A stretch of DNA of 64,000 bases, from contig NKIN01000001.1 of assembly GCA_002255905.1 (NCBI GenBank), positions 434,001 through 498,000 on the forward strand, given 5' to 3'. This document shows, in pieces, positions 32,779 through 41,357 of this stretch. Position 1 is the stretch's first letter. The number at the start of each line of letters is the position of its first letter. A program made the translations under genes and the position numbers. The stretch is from Burkholderiales bacterium PBB1. Its GTDB lineage: Bacteria > Pseudomonadota > Gammaproteobacteria > Burkholderiales > Burkholderiaceae_C. Under the pieces are notes generated by a model. The model did no database searches. It was given only the letters and a program-made list of their open reading frames with translations, and was not told the origin of the DNA.

Positions 32779-35295
32779 TCAGTGGTTGCTGGTCGCGTGC
32801 ACGTCCTCGATGGACGTGATGCCCGCCAGCACCTTGGCGATGCCGTCCTGACGCAGCGTGCGCATGCCTTCGCGCAGTGCCACCTGCTGCAGCGCCTCGG
32901 CACGTGCGCCGGTCTGCACCATGCGGCGCAGCTCGCGCGAGATGACCATCAGCTCATGCAAACCGGCACGGCCCTTGTAGCCACTGTGATCGCAGCGGTC
33001 GCATCCGGGGCTGTGGTACTTCAGCAGCTGGCCGTCGCTGCCATGCTGCTCGATCCATTCGGTGCGCAGCGTCTGCCGGTCGGGCGCACCCTCGGGGTCG
33101 CCGATGAAGGCGTGCAGGTAGTCGTCGAGCCACTCGTCGACCTCGGCCTCGGTGGCAGGCCGGCTCTGGCGGCAGGCGCCGCACAGGCGACGCACCAGCC
33201 GCTGCGCCAAAACGGCCAGCAGCGAATCAGCGAAGTTGAACGGGTCCATGCCCATGTCGAGCAGGCGGGTCACGGTTTCGGGCGCGCTGTTGGTGTGCAG
33301 CGTGCTCAGCACCAGGTGGCCGGTCAGCGAGGCCTCGACCGCCATGTGCGCGGTCTCCTCGTCGCGGATTTCGCCCACCATGATCACATCGGGGTCGGCG
33401 CGCAGGAAGGCACGCAGCGCCTTTGCAAACGTCCAGTCGATGCGCGGGTTCACCTGCACCTGGCGCAGGCCGGCCTGGGTGATCTCGACCGGGTCTTCGG
33501 CTGTCCAGATCTTGCGTTCGGGCACGTTGATCGAGGCCAGCGCCGAGTGCAGGGTGGTGGTCTTGCCCGAGCCGGTCGGGCCCACGCACAGCACCATGCC
33601 GTAGGGCCGGTTGATCGCCGTCTTCAGCTGCGCAAGGTTGCGCGGCGACATGCCGATCTGATCCAGCGGAATCGGCTTGGCCGAGGCCAGGATCCGCATC
33701 ACCACGTCTTCGAGGCCGTTGTTGGTCGGGATGGTGGCCACGCGCAGTTCGAGCTTGTGCTGGGCCGAGAAGCGGGCGAAATTGATCTTGCCGTCCTGCG
33801 GCTTGCGGCGCTCTGAGATGTCGAGGTCGCACATGATCTTGATACGCGCGATCAGCGACGAGCGGTAGTTCGGCGGCAGCTCGAGGTAGGTGTGCAGCAC
33901 CCCGTCCTTGCGGAAGCGGATGCGGATCTTCTCGCGCCCGGGGTAGCTCTCGATGTGGATGTCGGAGACGCCGTCCTTGTGCGCCTCGATGATCATGTTG
34001 TTGATCAGCCGCACCAGCGAGTTGTCGGATTGCTCGATGGGCCGGTCGTCGGCGGTGCTGGCCTCGTTCTCGCGCTCCAGCGTCTCCACCAGCTGGTCGG
34101 TGCCGATCAGCTCCGGGGGGAGCACGTTGTCGGGTTCGTCGCTGCGTGCCCGGGGCGCGTCCACCGCGCCGATCTGCTCGTAGACGGCGTGCGTGCGGGC
34201 CTCCATGGCGCGGCTTTGCGCCAGCACCGGCAACACCTTCATCTGGGCCGAGAACTCGACCTCTTCCGTGACCGCGCGGCGCCGCTCCGGGTCTTCGAGT
34301 GCGATGACGAGACGGCCGTCACGCACCAGCAGCGGCAACACCCGCAGCCGCGCCGCGATGGAGTACGGCAGTTTGCGCAGCGCCTGGGTGTCGACGGGGA
34401 ACGCGTCAACATCGACCAGCGGGTAGCCCATCTTGCGGGCCATCGCCACCTGCAGCTCAGGCCGGGTGATGACGCCGCTGCGCACCAGGATTTCGCCCAA
34501 CGGCACGCTGCGATCGACCTGTTGCTGCTGCAAGGCGGCCTGCAGCTCGGCCTCGGTGATCAGGGCCAGCGACAGCAGCGCCTCGCCGATGCGCACCAGC
34601 GGCATGCGCGACTGCTGATCCAGCGCGGTGAGCAGCTGCTCCGGTGTCACGATGTTGCGGCTGACCAGGATGTCGCCCAGCTTCTGCTGGCGCAGTTGCG
34701 TCTGTTCTGCAGCGGCCTGTTCAATCTGTTGCGGTGTGGCGAGCTGCTGCTCGATCAGCACCTCGCCGATGCGCGGGCCGATCTCGAACCCGCTGCAGGC
34801 TGCGGCCGGAACGAAGACGCGGGTGACCGACCCCGGCGGGCCGTCGGCTGCCGGGGGAAACAGGAAGATGCCGAATGGAGTGGCCACGTGCCCTTGCGAC
34901 AGGCCGCGCCACTCGCCGCCGGTGGTCCAGGTCAGGCAGAACGGCGTCGGTGCGGTGATCGGCGCCGGCGATGCGGCATCACTGTCATCCAGCGGCTGCG
35001 CCTGGATGGGCGTGGGCAGGGCCAGCGAGCGGAACTGGTCGAAACGCAGCTGAACGCCGCGACGCGACGGCGGCAGTTGCACCAGCGCGATGGCCTGATC
35101 CGGCTTCAGCAGCAGCAGCTGCCCGGGCATCAGCTTGTCGTTCAGACCGGTGATCTCGCAGGCGAGCGGGGCGGTCTGCGGGAGCGCCGGCGGGTAGACC
35201 GCGAACGGGGGTGTGGGCCAACAGAAACCGGACGGTGTGCTGCCATCGGGGCGCTCGTCGGTGCGCCATTGCAGCGGGGTCAGCATGTCGGCCAT
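32779..35295 (-). CDS. GspE-family pilus ATPase with four tandem MshEN half-motifs
   Basis: An 838-residue ATPase. Residues about 1-170 are a unique beta-rich region with no recognised match. Four MshEN-type half-motifs then begin at residues 175, 205, 235 and 265, an exact 30-residue period (RIGEVLIEQQLATPQQIEQA, KLGDILVSRNIVTPEQLLTA, RIGEALLSLALITEAELQAA, PLGEILVRSGVITRPELQVA). The GspE catalytic domain has Walker A GPTGSGKTT, AEDPVEI, DVIMVGEIRDEETA and a CGAC/CDRC zinc site. It is probably controlled by c-di-GMP like MshE. Start ATG 35295 has an N-terminus identical to the downstream ATPase. Confidence 0.88.
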   Translation of the reverse strand: MADMLTPLQWRTDERPDGSTPSGFCWPTPPFAVYPPALPQTAPLACEITGLNDKLMPGQLLLLKPDQAIALVQLPPSRRGVQLRFDQFRSLALPTPIQAQPLDDSDAASPAPITAPTPFCLTWTTGGEWRGLSQGHVATPFGIFLFPPAADGPPGSVTRVFVPAAACSGFEIGPRIGEVLIEQQLATPQQIEQAAAEQTQLRQQKLGDILVSRNIVTPEQLLTALDQQSRMPLVRIGEALLSLALITEAELQAALQQQQVDRSVPLGEILVRSGVITRPELQVAMARKMGYPLVDVDAFPVDTQALRKLPYSIAARLRVLPLLVRDGRLVIALEDPERRRAVTEEVEFSAQMKVLPVLAQSRAMEARTHAVYEQIGAVDAPRARSDEPDNVLPPELIGTDQLVETLERENEASTADDRPIEQSDNSLVRLINNMIIEAHKDGVSDIHIESYPGREKIRIRFRKDGVLHTYLELPPNYRSSLIARIKIMCDLDISERRKPQDGKINFARFSAQHKLELRVATIPTNNGLEDVVMRILASAKPIPLDQIGMSPRNLAQLKTAINRPYGMVLCVGPTGSGKTTTLHSALASINVPERKIWTAEDPVEITQAGLRQVQVNPRIDWTFAKALRAFLRADPDVIMVGEIRDEETAHMAVEASLTGHLVLSTLHTNSAPETVTRLLDMGMDPFNFADSLLAVLAQRLVRRLCGACRQSRPATEAEVDEWLDDYLHAFIGDPEGAPDRQTLRTEWIEQHGSDGQLLKYHSPGCDRCDHSGYKGRAGLHELMVISRELRRMVQTGARAEALQQVALREGMRTLRQDGIAKVLAGITSIEDVHATSNH

Positions 35296-35296
35296 G
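35266..35296 (-). repeat. 31-bp exact repeat at the ATPase start codon, copy B
   Basis: Identical to 32571-32601. Marks the start of the 838-residue ATPase and indicates a tandem duplication or a gene conversion limited to the translation start. Confidence 0.9.
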
Positions 35297-35435
35297 AGGT
35301 TCTCGAAAAGCGCGATCGGTTGCGGGGCATGCACACACGCAGGACTCGCGATCCGATGCTGCGCCACAGGGTGTGCGCAGCGATCGAACAGATGGCCTGC
35401 GCGGCAATGCTGCCCGTTCCGGGCGCTGGCGAAGA

Positions 35436-35467
35436 CCCGATAAGGCCGGGCCATCCCCCGCAGTTCC
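35436..35467 (-). promoter_or_regulatory. Conserved leader element GGAACT-N19-TATCGGG, copy B
   Basis: Minus-strand GGAACT (35467-35462) and TATCGGG (35442-35436), 19 bases apart, begin 23 bases after the tolA stop and lie about 140-170 bases upstream of the long ATPase. Flanking bases (CCCGG before TTATCGGG, TCTTCGCC after) also resemble copy A. Confidence 0.4.
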
Positions 35468-35489
35468 GAGCGTCGAAGCCCGGCGGAGA

Positions 35490-36365
35490 TCACTCGCGCA
35501 ACTGGTACTCGATGATCAACGCGGGCGGCACCTTGCCGTACTCGTCGCGTGGCAGCACCTCGGTGCGCTCGATGGCGCGCAGCACCGCGTCGTCCCATTC
35601 GCGCACGCCGCTGGCCTTGACGATGCGGCTGGACATGATGCGCCCATCGGGCGCCAGCCGGACATCGACCTCGACCTTCGGGTTGCCGGGAAGGGTGTCG
35701 GGGAACGACACGTTGGGGCGGATGCGGCCCTTGATGCGGCCGATGTAGCTGGCGCTGGGGCCGGCGTTCTGCAGGGCGCTGCCGGTGGCGTTGGCGTCGC
35801 CGGTGGCACCGGCCAGGCTGGCGATGCGCTGCATCTGCGCCTCGCGCGCCTTGGCCAGCGCCGCTTCCTGCTTCTTGGCCGCCAACGCGGCCTGGGCCTT
35901 GGCGGCTTCGTCCTTGCGCTTTTGCTCGGCAAGCTTGTCGGCCTTGGCCTGGTCTGCTTCTTCCTTGCGCTGCTTGGCGAGCTTGTCGGCGGCGGCTTGC
36001 TCGGCCAGTGCTTTCTTTCGCTTGTCTTCCAGGCGCTTGGCCTTCTCGATGGCGATCTGGGCGTCTGGCAGTGGCTCTTCCTTGACCACCGGCTTCACCG
36101 GCTCGGGTGTCGGCGCGGGTTTCACCGGTGGGGGCGGCGGCGGAGGTTCCGGCTCAGCAGCGCGTGGTGCGGCGATCTGCGGCACCGCGGCCCACAGCTC
36201 GGCTTCGACGCCCTCCGGTGGGCTGGCGCGCCAGCTCACGCCCAGCGACAGCGCCGCGATCAACAGCCCATGGGCCAGCAGGGCGAGCAGCAGGCCGCGA
36301 CCCAGCCCGGCCGGCCTGCGTGGCAGGAAGAGGTCGCGTTCCAGCGCCGCAGCGGCCATCAGCAT
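35490..36365 (-). CDS. tolA: TolA envelope-spanning protein
   Basis: A 291-residue protein with a single membrane helix (about 22-44, LGRGLLLALLAHGLLIAALSLGV). A Pro-rich stretch (about 75-95) and a long Ala/Lys/Glu helical domain (about 100-180) follow. The C-terminal TonB/TolA-like domain ends VRLAPDGRIMSSRIVKASGVREWDDAVLRAIERTEVLP. It links inner and outer membranes with TolQR during division. The start is 36365 or 36359 (both ATG). Shorter than E. coli TolA because the helical domain is shorter. Confidence 0.9.
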   Translation of the reverse strand: MLMAAAALERDLFLPRRPAGLGRGLLLALLAHGLLIAALSLGVSWRASPPEGVEAELWAAVPQIAAPRAAEPEPPPPPPPVKPAPTPEPVKPVVKEEPLPDAQIAIEKAKRLEDKRKKALAEQAAADKLAKQRKEEADQAKADKLAEQKRKDEAAKAQAALAAKKQEAALAKAREAQMQRIASLAGATGDANATGSALQNAGPSASYIGRIKGRIRPNVSFPDTLPGNPKVEVDVRLAPDGRIMSSRIVKASGVREWDDAVLRAIERTEVLPRDEYGKVPPALIIEYQLRE

Positions 36366-36381
36366 CGCCCCCGCGGTGCCT

Positions 36382-36810
36382 TCATGCGCCGCTCTTCACC
36401 GACAGGCCGACGCGCTGCACCCCCGACTTCTGCAGCCGGTTCATCACATCGACCACGGCCTGGTACTTGACCGACTGATCGGCCGAGATCACCACCGGTG
36501 TGTTCGCATCGCCTGCCTGCAGCTCGCGCACCCGCGCGGCCACCCGGTCGAGCGCGACGGGCTGGCCTTCGTCCTTGTTGTCGACGCGGATGCGCACCCG
36601 CTCGTCCTTGCCGACGATCAGCTCGACCACATGCTCGGGCCGCTGCTTGCTCTTGCCCACCGTGGGCAGATCGACCACCCCGGTGGTGATCAGCGGCGCG
36701 CTCACCATGAAGATGATCAGCAGCACCAGCATCACATCGATGAACGGGACCATGTTGATCTCGTTGATCGTGCGGCGCCGGCCTCCGCCGCGCTGGCTGA
36801 CGGCCGGCAT
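36382..36810 (-). CDS. tolR: TolR proton-motive-force-coupled Tol protein
   Basis: A 142-residue ExbD/TolR family protein. It begins with a basic cytoplasmic tail and NEINMVPFIDVMLVLLIIFMVSAP, where Asp in the membrane helix is the proton-linked residue. A periplasmic domain follows. Start ATG 36810 lies one base after the tolQ stop. Confidence 0.93.
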   Translation of the reverse strand: MPAVSQRGGGRRRTINEINMVPFIDVMLVLLIIFMVSAPLITTGVVDLPTVGKSKQRPEHVVELIVGKDERVRIRVDNKDEGQPVALDRVAARVRELQAGDANTPVVISADQSVKYQAVVDVMNRLQKSGVQRVGLSVKSGA

Positions 36811-36811
36811 G

Positions 36812-37534
36812 TCAGCGGCCTCCGGCCATCGCCGCGTTCGAGCTGGATGGCTGCGCCATGGGCTGGCCCAGGTTGCGCTGCAGGATGTTCGAGAACTCCT
36901 CGATGAAGGTCTCCAGCTGGATCGCGATGCGATCGATGTCGCGGGCGAAGCGGTTGTAGGCAATCACGGCCGGGATGGCGGCGAACAGGCCGATGGCGGT
37001 GGCAACCAGCGCCTCGGCGATGCCCGGCGCCACGGTGGCCAATGTCACCTGCGTGAGGTTGGCCAAGCCGATGAAGGCATGCATGATCCCCCACACCGTG
37101 CCGAACAGGCCCACGTACGGCGACACCGATCCGACCGAGGCCAGAAACGACAGGTTCGATTCGATCGTGTCGAGCTCGCGCTGGAAGCTCGCGCGCATCG
37201 CGCGGCGCGAGCCGTCGAGCAATGCGCCCGAGTCGGTGACGCGGCGCTCGCGCAGCTTCATGAATTCGCGCATGCCCGAGGCAAAGATGCGCTCCATCGG
37301 GGCCGACGACGTGCTGCGTTGCGTGGCCTCGTCGTAGAGGTCGTTCAGGTTCTTGCCGGCCCAGAAGTCGCGCTCGAAGACCTCGTTCTCGGCGCGCACC
37401 TTGCGCAGGCCGAACAGCTTGCCGAAGATGACCGTCCAGCTCGCCAGCGAAGTGATCAGCAGGCCGGCCATCACCAGCTGAACCACCAGGCTGGCGTGCA
37501 GGACGAGGCTGAAGATCGAGAGGTCTTGGTTCAT
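36812..37534 (-). CDS. tolQ: TolQ inner-membrane protein
   Basis: A 240-residue ExbB/TolQ family protein with membrane helices near 15-38, 135-160 and 170-195. The conserved VGSVSPYVGLFGTVWGIMHAF and TVAPGIAEALVATAIGLFAAIPAVIAYN are present. Forms the proton channel with TolR. ATG 37534 lies 13 bases after the ybgC stop. Confidence 0.94.
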   Translation of the reverse strand: MNQDLSIFSLVLHASLVVQLVMAGLLITSLASWTVIFGKLFGLRKVRAENEVFERDFWAGKNLNDLYDEATQRSTSSAPMERIFASGMREFMKLRERRVTDSGALLDGSRRAMRASFQRELDTIESNLSFLASVGSVSPYVGLFGTVWGIMHAFIGLANLTQVTLATVAPGIAEALVATAIGLFAAIPAVIAYNRFARDIDRIAIQLETFIEEFSNILQRNLGQPMAQPSSSNAAMAGGR

Positions 37535-37547
37535 GGAAAGGCGTTGG

Positions 37548-37958
37548 TTATGTCTGCGGAAGTGCCGCGGTGATGGCAGTCGGAATGCTGCGCGGCTGGA
37601 AGGTTCCGGCATCGACACACACGATGCGGATCGTGCCTTCGGTCAGCAGCTCGTCTCCGCGCCAGGCCTGCTGCGCGAGCGTCATCGACGCGCGCCGAAC
37701 CTCGGCAAGCTTCACCGTGATTCTGAGCAGGTCGTCGAGCCGGGCGGGGCGGCGGTAGCGCATGGAGGTGTCGCTGACGACGAACATCGCGCTGGCGTTC
37801 AGACGCAGCTGTTCCTGGCCATGGCCCAGTGCGCGCAGCCATTCGGTGCGGGCGCGCTCGAAGAACTTCAGGTAGTTGGCATAGAACACCACGCCGCCGG
37901 CGTCGGTGTCCTCCCAGTAGATGCGCAGCGTGAGCTCGAAGTCGGGCGAGTCGGTCAT
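37548..37958 (-). CDS. ybgC: YbgC-like acyl-CoA thioesterase
   Basis: A 136-residue hot-dog thioesterase with EDTDAGGVVFYANYLKFFERARTEWL (catalytic Asp at about residue 18) and the usual LRITVKLAEVRRASMTLAQQ strand. It is the standard first gene of tol operons. Its ATG overlaps the aminotransferase stop (ATGA). Confidence 0.92.
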   Translation of the reverse strand: MTDSPDFELTLRIYWEDTDAGGVVFYANYLKFFERARTEWLRALGHGQEQLRLNASAMFVVSDTSMRYRRPARLDDLLRITVKLAEVRRASMTLAQQAWRGDELLTEGTIRIVCVDAGTFQPRSIPTAITAALPQT

Positions 37959-39160
37959 GAGAGCAGTTGTTCGAATCGATGCACGGCCTGCTGCAGCTGC
38001 TCCATCGAGCTGGCATAGGACAGGCGCAGGTAGCGCTGAGGCTCATGGCGGCCGAAGTCGCGCCCGGGCGTCACACCCACCTGCGCGCGCTGCATCAGCT
38101 CGAAGGCGAAATCCCAGCTGCCACCGGGCAGGTGCGCGCTGTGCGCCGAGCAGTCTGCCCAGACGTAGAACGCGCCATCGGGCTCGACCGGCACCGTGAG
38201 GTCCAGCGCGTTCAGCGCCGGCACGAGGTAATCGCGGCGGGCACGAAACGCCAGCCGGCGCCGTTCGTACTCGGCCAGCGAATCGGGTTCGAAACAGGCC
38301 AGCGCCGCATGCTGAGCGATCGACGAGGGGCAGATGAACAGGTTCTGCGAGAGCTTCTCGATGGCCGGTACCAGGGCCTCGGGCACGACCAGCCAGCCGA
38401 GCCGCCAGCCGGTCATGCTGAAGTACTTCGAGAAGCTGTTGATCGAGATCACGTCGTCGCCATGGCGCAGCGCCGAATCGCTGAAGCGCTCGTCGTAGCT
38501 CAGGCCCAGGTAGATCTCGTCGACGATGGTGAAACCCTTGCGTTCGCGGACCACGTCGAGGATGCGGGCCATCTCGGCGGCGGGAATCGAGGTGCCGGTC
38601 GGGTTCGATGGCGAGGCGAGGAGCACCCCGCGGGTCTGCGGTCTCCAGGCCTGCTCGACGGCCTTGGCATTCAGCTGGAAGCGATCGGCGGCCGTTGTGG
38701 GAAGCAGCACGGCCACCCCATCGGCCGCGGCGACGAAATGCCGGTTGCAGGGATAGCCGGGGTCGGGCAGCAGCACTTCGTCACCGGGGTCGATCAAGGC
38801 CAGGCAGGCCAGCTGCAACGCGGCCGAGGCGCCGGCGGTGATGACGATGCGCTCAGGCGCAATGTCGAGCGCGAACCGCTGTGCATACCAGCCGCTGATG
38901 CGCTCGCGCAGCGGCATCAGCCCGCAGGCATCGGTGTACTGCGTGCTGCCCTCGCCGATGGCGCGCTGCGCTGCCTGCCGGACCAGCGGGGGCGCGGTGA
39001 AGTCCGGCTCGCCGAGGTTCAGAAAGATCATCGGCCGCCCCCCTTGGTTCGGGTCGCACAGCGGGCCACGCGCCAGGGCAGCCGCGGCCTTGGCGCATTC
39101 CATCACGTAGAACGGCTCGATGAAATTCAGACGGCGCGACAGGCGTGGCGACGACCTCAT
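37955..39160 (-). CDS. Class I/II PLP-dependent aminotransferase
   Basis: A 401-residue fold-type I aminotransferase. NLGEPDFTAPP lies near residue 48, ITAGASAALQLACLAL near 108, SPSNPTGTSIP near 180, the PLP Lys in SINSFSKYFSMTGWRLGW near 240, and Arg in RYLRLSYA near 385. Substrate unknown (aspartate, aromatic or alanine/valine-type). Coupled to ybgC by an ATGA overlap. The family does not fix which of several Met codons starts the protein. Confidence 0.85.
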   Translation of the reverse strand: MRSSPRLSRRLNFIEPFYVMECAKAAAALARGPLCDPNQGGRPMIFLNLGEPDFTAPPLVRQAAQRAIGEGSTQYTDACGLMPLRERISGWYAQRFALDIAPERIVITAGASAALQLACLALIDPGDEVLLPDPGYPCNRHFVAAADGVAVLLPTTAADRFQLNAKAVEQAWRPQTRGVLLASPSNPTGTSIPAAEMARILDVVRERKGFTIVDEIYLGLSYDERFSDSALRHGDDVISINSFSKYFSMTGWRLGWLVVPEALVPAIEKLSQNLFICPSSIAQHAALACFEPDSLAEYERRRLAFRARRDYLVPALNALDLTVPVEPDGAFYVWADCSAHSAHLPGGSWDFAFELMQRAQVGVTPGRDFGRHEPQRYLRLSYASSMEQLQQAVHRFEQLLS

Positions 39161-39176
39161 GTCGGGTGTTGTCGCT

Positions 39177-39692
39177 TCAGCGCCGGGCCGCGCGTGCCGC
39201 CTCGACTTCAGCGGGACGCAGGTCGGCCGCTGCCTTGTCGATCACGCCGTTGACGTATTTGTGGCCGTCGGTGCCGCCGAAGATCTTGGCCAGTTCGACC
39301 GCCTCGTTGATGACGACGCGGTACGGGATCTCGAGGCAGTGGATCAGCTCGTAGGCGCCGATCATCAGCACACCGTGCTCGATCGGCGACAGCTGGCTGG
39401 TCTTCCGATCGACATGGCGCGCCAAGGCTTGATCGATGGTGGCGGCTTCGTCGATGCAGCCGTGCAGCAGCATCTCGAAATGTGCCGGATCACAGCGATC
39501 GAACCCCTCGCGCTCACGAACATGCGCATCGATCACGCTGGCGCTCTCACCCGACAGCAGCCACTCGTACAGGCCCTGCAAGGCCAGTTCGCGCGAGCGG
39601 CGCCGGGTGGATTTCTGCGTGGCCTTCTTTGGTGCCGCGCGTCCGGCCGCTCGAGGTGCTGCGAGGTCAGGCTTCGGTTCGGCTTCGGTCAC
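39177..39692 (-). CDS. nusB: Transcription antitermination factor NusB
   Basis: A 171-residue NusB protein: [19 protein letters not shown] near residue 30, [52 protein letters not shown] near 105-155. A basic, Ala-rich N-terminal extension of about 25 residues precedes it. The start is GTG 39692, overlapping the ribH stop in GTGA. It promotes antitermination in rRNA operons with NusE/S10. Confidence 0.93.
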   Translation of the reverse strand: MTEAEPKPDLAAPRAAGRAAPKKATQKSTRRRSRELALQGLYEWLLSGESASVIDAHVREREGFDRCDPAHFEMLLHGCIDEAATIDQALARHVDRKTSQLSPIEHGVLMIGAYELIHCLEIPYRVVINEAVELAKIFGGTDGHKYVNGVIDKAAADLRPAEVEAARAARR

Positions 39693-40159
39693 GAGAGGTC
39701 TTCCATCAGGCGTGCCATCTCGATGGCCACGCGGGCGGCGTCGCGCGCCTTGTCTTCGGCGCGCTCCCGGGCCTGGGCCTCGTTTTCGACCGTGAGGATC
39801 GCGTTGGCCACCGGCAACTGATGATCGAGCGAGACGCGGGTGACGCCCGCGCCGCTCTCGTTGGCCACCAACTCGAAGTGATAGGTTTCGCCGCGGATGA
39901 TGCAGCCGATGGCGATCAGCGCATCGAATTCGTCGCTGTCGGCCATGGCCATCAGCGCGACGGGAACTTCGAGCGCGCCGGGCACGGTGACGTGGTCGAT
40001 CAGTTCGGCATCGACGCCGAGGCGGCGCAGTTCGGCGATGCACACGGTGGCCATGCGCCGTGTGATGTCTGCGTTGAAGCGTGCCTGCACGATACCGATG
40101 CGCAGATCGCTGCCGTCGAGGTCGTCATCGGCAGGTTGGCCCTGGTCAGCGAGTTGCAT
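39689..40159 (-). CDS. ribH: 6,7-dimethyl-8-ribityllumazine synthase
   Basis: A 156-residue lumazine synthase with [29 protein letters not shown] near 60 and [45 protein letters not shown], including the catalytic His of the HFE-like block. It condenses dihydroxybutanone phosphate with the pyrimidine intermediate. 30 bases separate it from the ribB-type gene. Confidence 0.95.
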   Translation of the reverse strand: MQLADQGQPADDDLDGSDLRIGIVQARFNADITRRMATVCIAELRRLGVDAELIDHVTVPGALEVPVALMAMADSDEFDALIAIGCIIRGETYHFELVANESGAGVTRVSLDHQLPVANAILTVENEAQARERAEDKARDAARVAIEMARLMEDLS

Positions 40160-40189
40160 GGGTCACCTGCGTGGAGTGGATCGGGTTCA

Positions 40190-41296
40190 TCAGTGGTTGG
40201 CCGTTTCAGCGGCGACGAAGCCGGTGACTTCGAGTCCGTAGCCGACCATGCTGGGCATGCGGCGTGGGCTGCCCAGCAATTTCATTTTCGAGACGCCCAG
40301 CTCGCGCAGGATCTGTGCGCCGATGCCATAGGTGCGCAGATCCATCTGGGCGGGGGGGCGCACGCCGGCGTCGTCGTGGGGCGTCAGCTTGCCCAGCAGG
40401 GAGTTCGTTCCCTCGCCACAGTTCAGCAGCACCGCGACACCGCGTTCGCTGGCTTGCAGCATCGCCAGCGCGCGGGGCAGCGGCCACGAATGGGTACTGG
40501 GGCCGACGTCGAGCAGGTCCATCACCGACAGCGGCTCGTGCACCCGCACCAGCACTTCGTCGCGCGGCGTCCAGTGACCGTGCGACAGCGCCATGTGCAG
40601 GCCGCCGGTGCGGTCGAGGAACGAGGTGCATTGGAAACTGCCCTGCTCGGTGACCAGCACCCGCTGCCCGACGCGTTCGATCAGGGTCTCGTTGCGGCTG
40701 CGGTACTCGATCAGGTCGGCGATGGTGCCGATCTTCAGACCGTGCTGCTGGGCAAAGACTTCCAGATCGGGAAGGCGCGCCATCGTGCCGTCGTCGTTCA
40801 TGATCTCGCAGATCACCGCGGCGGGCGTCAGCCCGGCCATTGCCGACAGGTCGCAGCCGGCTTCGGTGTGACCCGCGCGCATCAGCACGCCACCATCCTG
40901 CGCCTGCAGCGGGAAGATGTGACCGGGTTGCACGAGGTCGCTGGGTTTGGCGTCGCGCGCCACCGCAGCCTGCACGGTACGCGCACGGTCGGCGGCAGAA
41001 ATGCCGGTGGTGACGCCCTCGGCGGCCTCGATCGACACGGTGAAGGCGGTGCCGTGCTTGGTACCGTTGCGGCTGGCCATCGGTGGCAGCTGCAAGCGCT
41101 CGCAGCGTTCGCGGGTCAGGGTGAGGCAGATCAGGCCACGCCCGAAGCGCGCCATGAAATTGACCGACTCGGCGGTCACGTGTTCGGCGGCCATGACCAG
41201 ATCGCCTTCGTTTTCTCGGTCTTCCTCATCAACGAGGATGACCATGCGGCCAGCGGCCAGCTCTGTCAGGAGCTCTGGAATCGGTGATATCGACAT
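40190..41296 (-). CDS. ribB: 3,4-dihydroxy-2-butanone-4-phosphate synthase with degenerate GTP cyclohydrolase II domain
   Basis: A 368-residue two-domain protein. The RibB domain (about 1-205) has intact acidic sites ([24 protein letters not shown]). The C-terminal domain (about 215-360) aligns with RibA, but the three zinc-binding Cys of the RibA motif (GDxxxSxxCxC) are absent; the region reads [20 protein letters not shown]. The second domain is therefore probably not a cyclohydrolase, as in other beta-proteobacterial RibB-X proteins, and a separate ribA is expected elsewhere. ATG 41296 is chosen over TTG 41299. Confidence 0.9.
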   Translation of the reverse strand: MSISPIPELLTELAAGRMVILVDEEDRENEGDLVMAAEHVTAESVNFMARFGRGLICLTLTRERCERLQLPPMASRNGTKHGTAFTVSIEAAEGVTTGISAADRARTVQAAVARDAKPSDLVQPGHIFPLQAQDGGVLMRAGHTEAGCDLSAMAGLTPAAVICEIMNDDGTMARLPDLEVFAQQHGLKIGTIADLIEYRSRNETLIERVGQRVLVTEQGSFQCTSFLDRTGGLHMALSHGHWTPRDEVLVRVHEPLSVMDLLDVGPSTHSWPLPRALAMLQASERGVAVLLNCGEGTNSLLGKLTPHDDAGVRPPAQMDLRTYGIGAQILRELGVSKMKLLGSPRRMPSMVGYGLEVTGFVAAETANH

Positions 41297-41357
41297 CAAG
41301 CAATTGTAGGTCGGGGGGCTCTGGCTCCCGAGCCCGAGCCAGCGCGCAACCCTGCGC

